From DATEMK01 sp035275625 (lineage in GTDB: Bacteria > Bacteroidota > Bacteroidia > AKYH767-A > OLB10), in contig DATEMK010000301.1 of the NCBI GenBank assembly GCA_035275625.1, positions 1 through 9,533 on the forward strand: a stretch of DNA of 9,533 nucleotides, in the 5' to 3' direction. The notes under the pieces are model-generated. The model searched no databases. It was not told where the DNA came from and saw nothing but the letters and a program-made list of their open reading frames with translations. Within the stretch, counting starts at the first letter, position 1, and each line of letters starts with the position of its first letter. Of the stretch, positions 6,680-9,533 are shown in pieces. Made by a program: the position numbers and the translations under genes.

Positions 6680-8050
6680 ATGTATATAGCAAATATTGCC
6701 GGTAAAATAAAGCAACGGGTTGATGGAAGGCTGCAGGACAAAAGTCTCCGTGAACTTTTAAAAGGCACTTCCAGTACTTTTTCAATCCGGGTAATTGGTT
6801 TTATTGTCGGTTATATTTTTATCATTATTATCAGCCGCTTTTACGGTCCTGGAATAGTGGGCATTTTTACATTAAGCAGCACCGTTTTAATCATTTTTTC
6901 CGTTGCCGGAAGACTTGGATTTGATTCTTCAATCGTGCGATTCTTTGCACAGAATGTTGTGCATAACAAGTGGGATGTGGTGCAGGAACTGTATAAGAAA
7001 ATTTTAAAGATTGTAATTCCCTGGGGAATATTCCTGTCAGTCGTTCTGTTTTTTTCATCCTCATTGATTGCAGAAAATTTTTTTCATAAGCCGCAGCTTA
7101 CACCTTACCTGAAGATTATTTCCGTTGCAGTGCTGCCGATGACATTGCGGTTTATTAATTCGGAAAGCTACCGTGGATTTAAGCAGATGAAGCAATACGC
7201 ATACAGCCAGAATGTATCTTACTTCTTATATGCTTCTGTTTTACTCACGGCTGTATCTGTTTTTTATAAGAGTGATTTTTTACCTAACATCTGTTTTGCC
7301 GTCAGCCTGGTTATTCTTTCTGTTTCCAGCACTATATTAATTCTTAAAAAAATAAAGAGCCATGTTCATTCACGGAGCGAGTCAATCACGATGCGTGAAA
7401 TGCTGCGTATTTCAACTCCTATGATGCTGTCCACATCGCTGATGCTGATTTCAGGATGGATCAATACAGTGATGCTTGGCATTTATGGAACGGAAGCAGA
7501 TGTTGGAATTTATAATGTGATTTTTAAAATCGGTGCGTTCACACATATTATTTTAAATGCAGTCAACAGCATTGCCGCGCCTAAGTTTGCCGAACTCCAT
7601 GCATTGAATGATCAGCGCGGGCTTGCAAAGGTTGCCATTCAAACTTCTAAAATAAATTTCTGGGCTTCTTTACCTGTATTTATCGCCATCATCATTTTCA
7701 GGCGCTATATTCTTGAAGTATTCGGGAGTGAGTTTACCGTAGCTGCGGATTTATTATTGTTTACTATGATAGGACAGTTTGTAAATATTTTTTCAGGATC
7801 GGTTGGCACATTCCTGAACATGACAGGACATCAGAATGTGCAGCGTACTATTGTTTTGATTTCAACTGTAATAAATGTTATTGCCTGCATGTATTTTATT
7901 CCGCGGTATGGATTGATGGGCTCCGTCATAAGCAGTACTATATTCTTATGTACATGGAATATTATGTCATTACTCTATATTAAAATCAAATTAAATATTC
8001 AAACTTTTTATTTTCCTTTTTCAAAGTCAAACAAAGAAAACAGTGGCTAA
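6680..8050 (+). CDS. Oligosaccharide flippase family membrane protein (Wzx/MATE-like)
   Basis: The 456-residue polytopic protein has about twelve hydrophobic segments, at roughly 33-52, 58-78, 110-130, 144-160, 178-196, 202-222, 243-266, 276-300, 328-345, 353-378, 390-407 and 412-435. Layout, length and the stretch GIYNVIFKIGAF (276-287) followed by APKFAELH (300-307) resemble bacterial polysaccharide-biosynthesis exporters of the MOP superfamily. These flip undecaprenyl-linked oligosaccharides to the periplasmic face. The frame is open back to a TTG (6653) that directly abuts the cysQ stop; I preferred the first ATG (6680), giving a 27-bp gap. The 3' end overlaps the next gene by 8 bp, so translation is probably coupled. 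Cargo cannot be read from sequence, but the neighbours point to a sulfated glycan or glycolipid. Confidence 0.88.
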   Translation: MYIANIAGKIKQRVDGRLQDKSLRELLKGTSSTFSIRVIGFIVGYIFIIIISRFYGPGIVGIFTLSSTVLIIFSVAGRLGFDSSIVRFFAQNVVHNKWDVVQELYKKILKIVIPWGIFLSVVLFFSSSLIAENFFHKPQLTPYLKIISVAVLPMTLRFINSESYRGFKQMKQYAYSQNVSYFLYASVLLTAVSVFYKSDFLPNICFAVSLVILSVSSTILILKKIKSHVHSRSESITMREMLRISTPMMLSTSLMLISGWINTVMLGIYGTEADVGIYNVIFKIGAFTHIILNAVNSIAAPKFAELHALNDQRGLAKVAIQTSKINFWASLPVFIAIIIFRRYILEVFGSEFTVAADLLLFTMIGQFVNIFSGSVGTFLNMTGHQNVQRTIVLISTVINVIACMYFIPRYGLMGSVISSTIFLCTWNIMSLLYIKIKLNIQTFYFPFSKSNKENSG

Positions 8051-8921
8051 ACAGGTTGATATAGTTATCGCAGGATTTCAAAAAGCGGCTACCTCATCAT
8101 TAAAAAATTATTTAGGCCAGCATCCCCGGATTTTGACCCATGGGGAAAAGGAATTTACTTTTTTTGTCATGGATGATGAATATAGTGCAGGGTACGAAAG
8201 GTCTTTTGATAAATTTTTTCCGAATCCTGATTTGTCAAAAAAGATATTAATAAAAAATGTAGGAATAATTTTTAACGAAGACGCAATCCAGCGGTTGCAT
8301 AAGCATAACCCGCAGGCAAAAATAATTGTTGTGCTGCGCAACCCTGTCAACCGTGCATATTCTGCTTACTGGTATGCTGTAATGCGCGGGTATGAAAATG
8401 CGCAGACGTTTGAAAGCGCATTGGAAGCAGGTACTGAAAGATTTGAAACTAAATTAAACAGGCAAATGGTTGACTATCTCGGCCAGGGGGATTATGTTTC
8501 ACAGATAAATATTTTAAGTAATTATTTTAAAGCTCCGCAGGTAAAAATTATTTTGTCGGAAGATTTAAAAAATAATTCTGAAAACCTGTTTCATGAACTC
8601 TTTGAGTTTTGCGAAATTGATTCATCGTTTAAACCGGACTTAATTCAAAAATTTAATGCCTCCGGCAAGTCGCGAATTCCTGCGCTTGCTAAAATGATGC
8701 GTCAAAAAAATCTGGCAAAAATTGTTTTGCGGAAATTGGTGCCGGATAAATTAAGGTTTCATATACGGGTGAGGTTAAATAAAATAAATAAAAAAGAATT
8801 TACTCCGCCTCCTATAAATCCCGACACCAAAAAAAAACTGATTGAGCATTATAAGCCAATGGTTAAGGAATTGAGCGTTCTCATTAATCGTGATCTTTCA
8901 CAATGGATTCATCCGGATTAG
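8043..8921 (+). CDS. PAPS-dependent sulfotransferase
   Basis: The 292-residue soluble sulfotransferase is predicted to transfer sulfate from PAPS to a hydroxyl or amino group of an acceptor. The 5'-phosphosulfate-binding loop GFQKAATSS is at residues 11-19, with K14 and S18. The 3'-phosphate-binding motif VVLRNPVNRAYSAYW is at 96-110, with R99 and S107. Later family features are a Y-x-x-Q region near 151-155, ILSEDL (about 170-175), and a C-terminal block ending DLSQWIHPD that recalls heparan-sulfate-type sulfotransferases. There is no signal peptide or membrane segment, so it should act in the cytosol, before export by the flippase. Start is GTG at 8043, inside the flippase reading frame: the next ATG is at residue 43 and would remove the PAPS loop. 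The acceptor is unknown. Confidence 0.92.
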   Translation: MAKQVDIVIAGFQKAATSSLKNYLGQHPRILTHGEKEFTFFVMDDEYSAGYERSFDKFFPNPDLSKKILIKNVGIIFNEDAIQRLHKHNPQAKIIVVLRNPVNRAYSAYWYAVMRGYENAQTFESALEAGTERFETKLNRQMVDYLGQGDYVSQINILSNYFKAPQVKIILSEDLKNNSENLFHELFEFCEIDSSFKPDLIQKFNASGKSRIPALAKMMRQKNLAKIVLRKLVPDKLRFHIRVRLNKINKKEFTPPPINPDTKKKLIEHYKPMVKELSVLINRDLSQWIHPD

Positions 8922-8965
8922 AAGAGAATAATAATAATAATGTTTATTTTGAATCCGGGTTTTTG
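8913..8965 (+). terminator. Possible weak terminator or attenuator after the first sulfotransferase
   Basis: CCGGATT (8913-8919, overlapping the stop codon) can pair with AATCCGG (8952-8958), which is followed by a GTTTTTG run. The stem has 7 bp but the loop is 32 nt, so it would be a poor intrinsic terminator. A second AATCCGG copy at 8992-8998 could pair with the same left arm instead. The downstream gene points the same way, so partial read-through is likely. Confidence 0.2.
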
Positions 8966-8994
8966 GAAAAGAACGTGTGATTTAATGATTTAAT
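8927..8994 (+). repeat. Short tandem repeats in the spacer between the sulfotransferase genes
   Basis: This 115-bp spacer (8922-9036) contains AAT repeated five times (8927-8941) and GATTTAAT repeated twice (8979-8994). AATCCGGG also occurs twice, 40 bp apart (8952 and 8992). I see no open frame or clear TAnnTTTG promoter in it. Confidence 0.5.
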
Positions 8995-9036
8995 CCGGGA
9001 AAGAGTTTAGTCCGCTTTTTTAGTTTATATCTTAAA

Positions 9037-9533
9037 ATGTCGCAGCAGCATAAAAACATAATCATTGCAGGCAGCACTAAATGCGGCACCACTTCACTTT
9101 TTAATTACCTGAGAGATCATCCTTCCATTTGTGCATCGGTCATCAAAGAAACACGGTTTTTCTGGAGTAATGAATATGAACTTTCCCACTCTGATAAGAA
9201 TAAAAACCTGGTAAATTACAATGATTTTTTTCTCAAATGTCCTGAAACAATGTGGAAGCTTGAAGCCACCCCTGACTACCTGTATTCCCTGGCAACGGCA
9301 AAAAAAATAAAAGCGGTACTGCCGGATTGCAAACTCCTCTTTATTCTCCGTAACCCGGTGGATCGTATTTTTTCCTGGTTTAAATACAGCAGGCAATTAG
9401 GATTTTTACCGCCACAGTTTCAACTGAATGATTATATGGACCTGTTGGTAAAATGGGATAATAAAGGTCCTGCACACTTCAGAGCATTAGAACAAGGAAA
9501 ATATGCCTCATATTTGCAAAATTATATGAACCT
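9037..9533 (+). CDS. Second PAPS-dependent sulfotransferase, N-terminal part
   Basis: The frame opens at an ATG (9037) and continues past the right edge, giving 165 residues here. The 5'-phosphosulfate loop GSTKCGTTS is at residues 12-20 with K15, T18 and T19. This is closer to the classical GxxKxGTT form than its neighbour. The 3'-phosphate-binding motif FILRNPVDRIFSWF is at 102-115 with R105 and S113. EATPDYLY (76-83) and the GKYASYLQNY region (154-163) match the family pattern of bacterial and heparan-sulfate-type enzymes. It has no signal peptide and should be cytosolic. The two sulfotransferases share only the cofactor-binding framework, so they probably act on different acceptors or positions. 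A 115-bp spacer separates them, so this gene may be in the same operon or have its own promoter. Confidence 0.9.
   Translation, partial: MSQQHKNIIIAGSTKCGTTSLFNYLRDHPSICASVIKETRFFWSNEYELSHSDKNKNLVNYNDFFLKCPETMWKLEATPDYLYSLATAKKIKAVLPDCKLLFILRNPVDRIFSWFKYSRQLGFLPPQFQLNDYMDLLVKWDNKGPAHFRALEQGKYASYLQNYMN

Noticed and set aside
9094..9396. A 100-codon minus-strand open frame at the right end
   Set aside because: It is antisense to the second sulfotransferase, whose PAPS-binding motifs on the plus strand are clear.
1..9533. Mobile element, phage or defence system
   Set aside because: No transposase, integrase, long terminal inverted repeats, CRISPR repeats or defence-type domains were found; the genes look metabolic and cell-envelope related.

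Overview
The window most likely comes from a member of the Bacteroidota (Bacteroidetes). DNA is AT-rich, Shine-Dalgarno sequences are essentially absent before most starts, and both promoters found in the single divergent intergenic region resemble the phylum's -7 element (TAnnTTTG). The proteins also read as Bacteroidota-type, notably a separate CysC beside CysD and CysN and a roughly 540-residue CtpA. The assignment rests on these impressions, not on a database search.

Left part, minus strand (1-2629): a compact three-gene set read right to left. It holds a deoxycytidylate deaminase, a membrane-anchored PDZ/S41 C-terminal processing protease, and the first 166 codons of a multi-pass membrane protein that looks like a GT-C (ArnT/PMT-like) glycosyltransferase, cut by the window edge. 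Gaps are 20 and 10 bp, so co-transcription is likely.

Centre (2630-2828): a 199-bp divergent region. It carries a TATCTTTG element for the minus-strand genes, a -33/-7 promoter for the plus-strand genes whose -7 box sits inside a 7-bp inverted repeat, and a strong hairpin in the predicted leader of the plus-strand transcript.

Right part, plus strand (2829-9533): cysC, cysD, cysN, cysQ, a Wzx/MATE-like flippase, a PAPS-dependent sulfotransferase and a second sulfotransferase cut by the right edge. CysDN makes APS from sulfate and ATP, CysC phosphorylates it to PAPS, the sulfotransferases use PAPS to sulfate an acceptor, and CysQ removes the inhibitory by-product PAP. No PAPS reductase or sulfite reductase is visible. 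With a flippase and sulfotransferases directly downstream, the simplest reading is a PAPS-supply cassette tied to making and exporting a sulfated glycan or glycolipid. That is inference; no acceptor is identified. Sulfate activation itself is well known, and the less ordinary point is its operon-like linkage to flippase and sulfotransferase genes.

The cysC-cysD and cysD-cysN spacers (105 and 94 bp with the chosen starts) are longer than the other junctions as far as the first sulfotransferase (25 bp, 27 bp and an 8-bp overlap). Both contain degenerate tandem 7-bp repeats. I saw no tRNA, rRNA, transposase, CRISPR array or attachment site, and no stretch over 300 bp without a gene.
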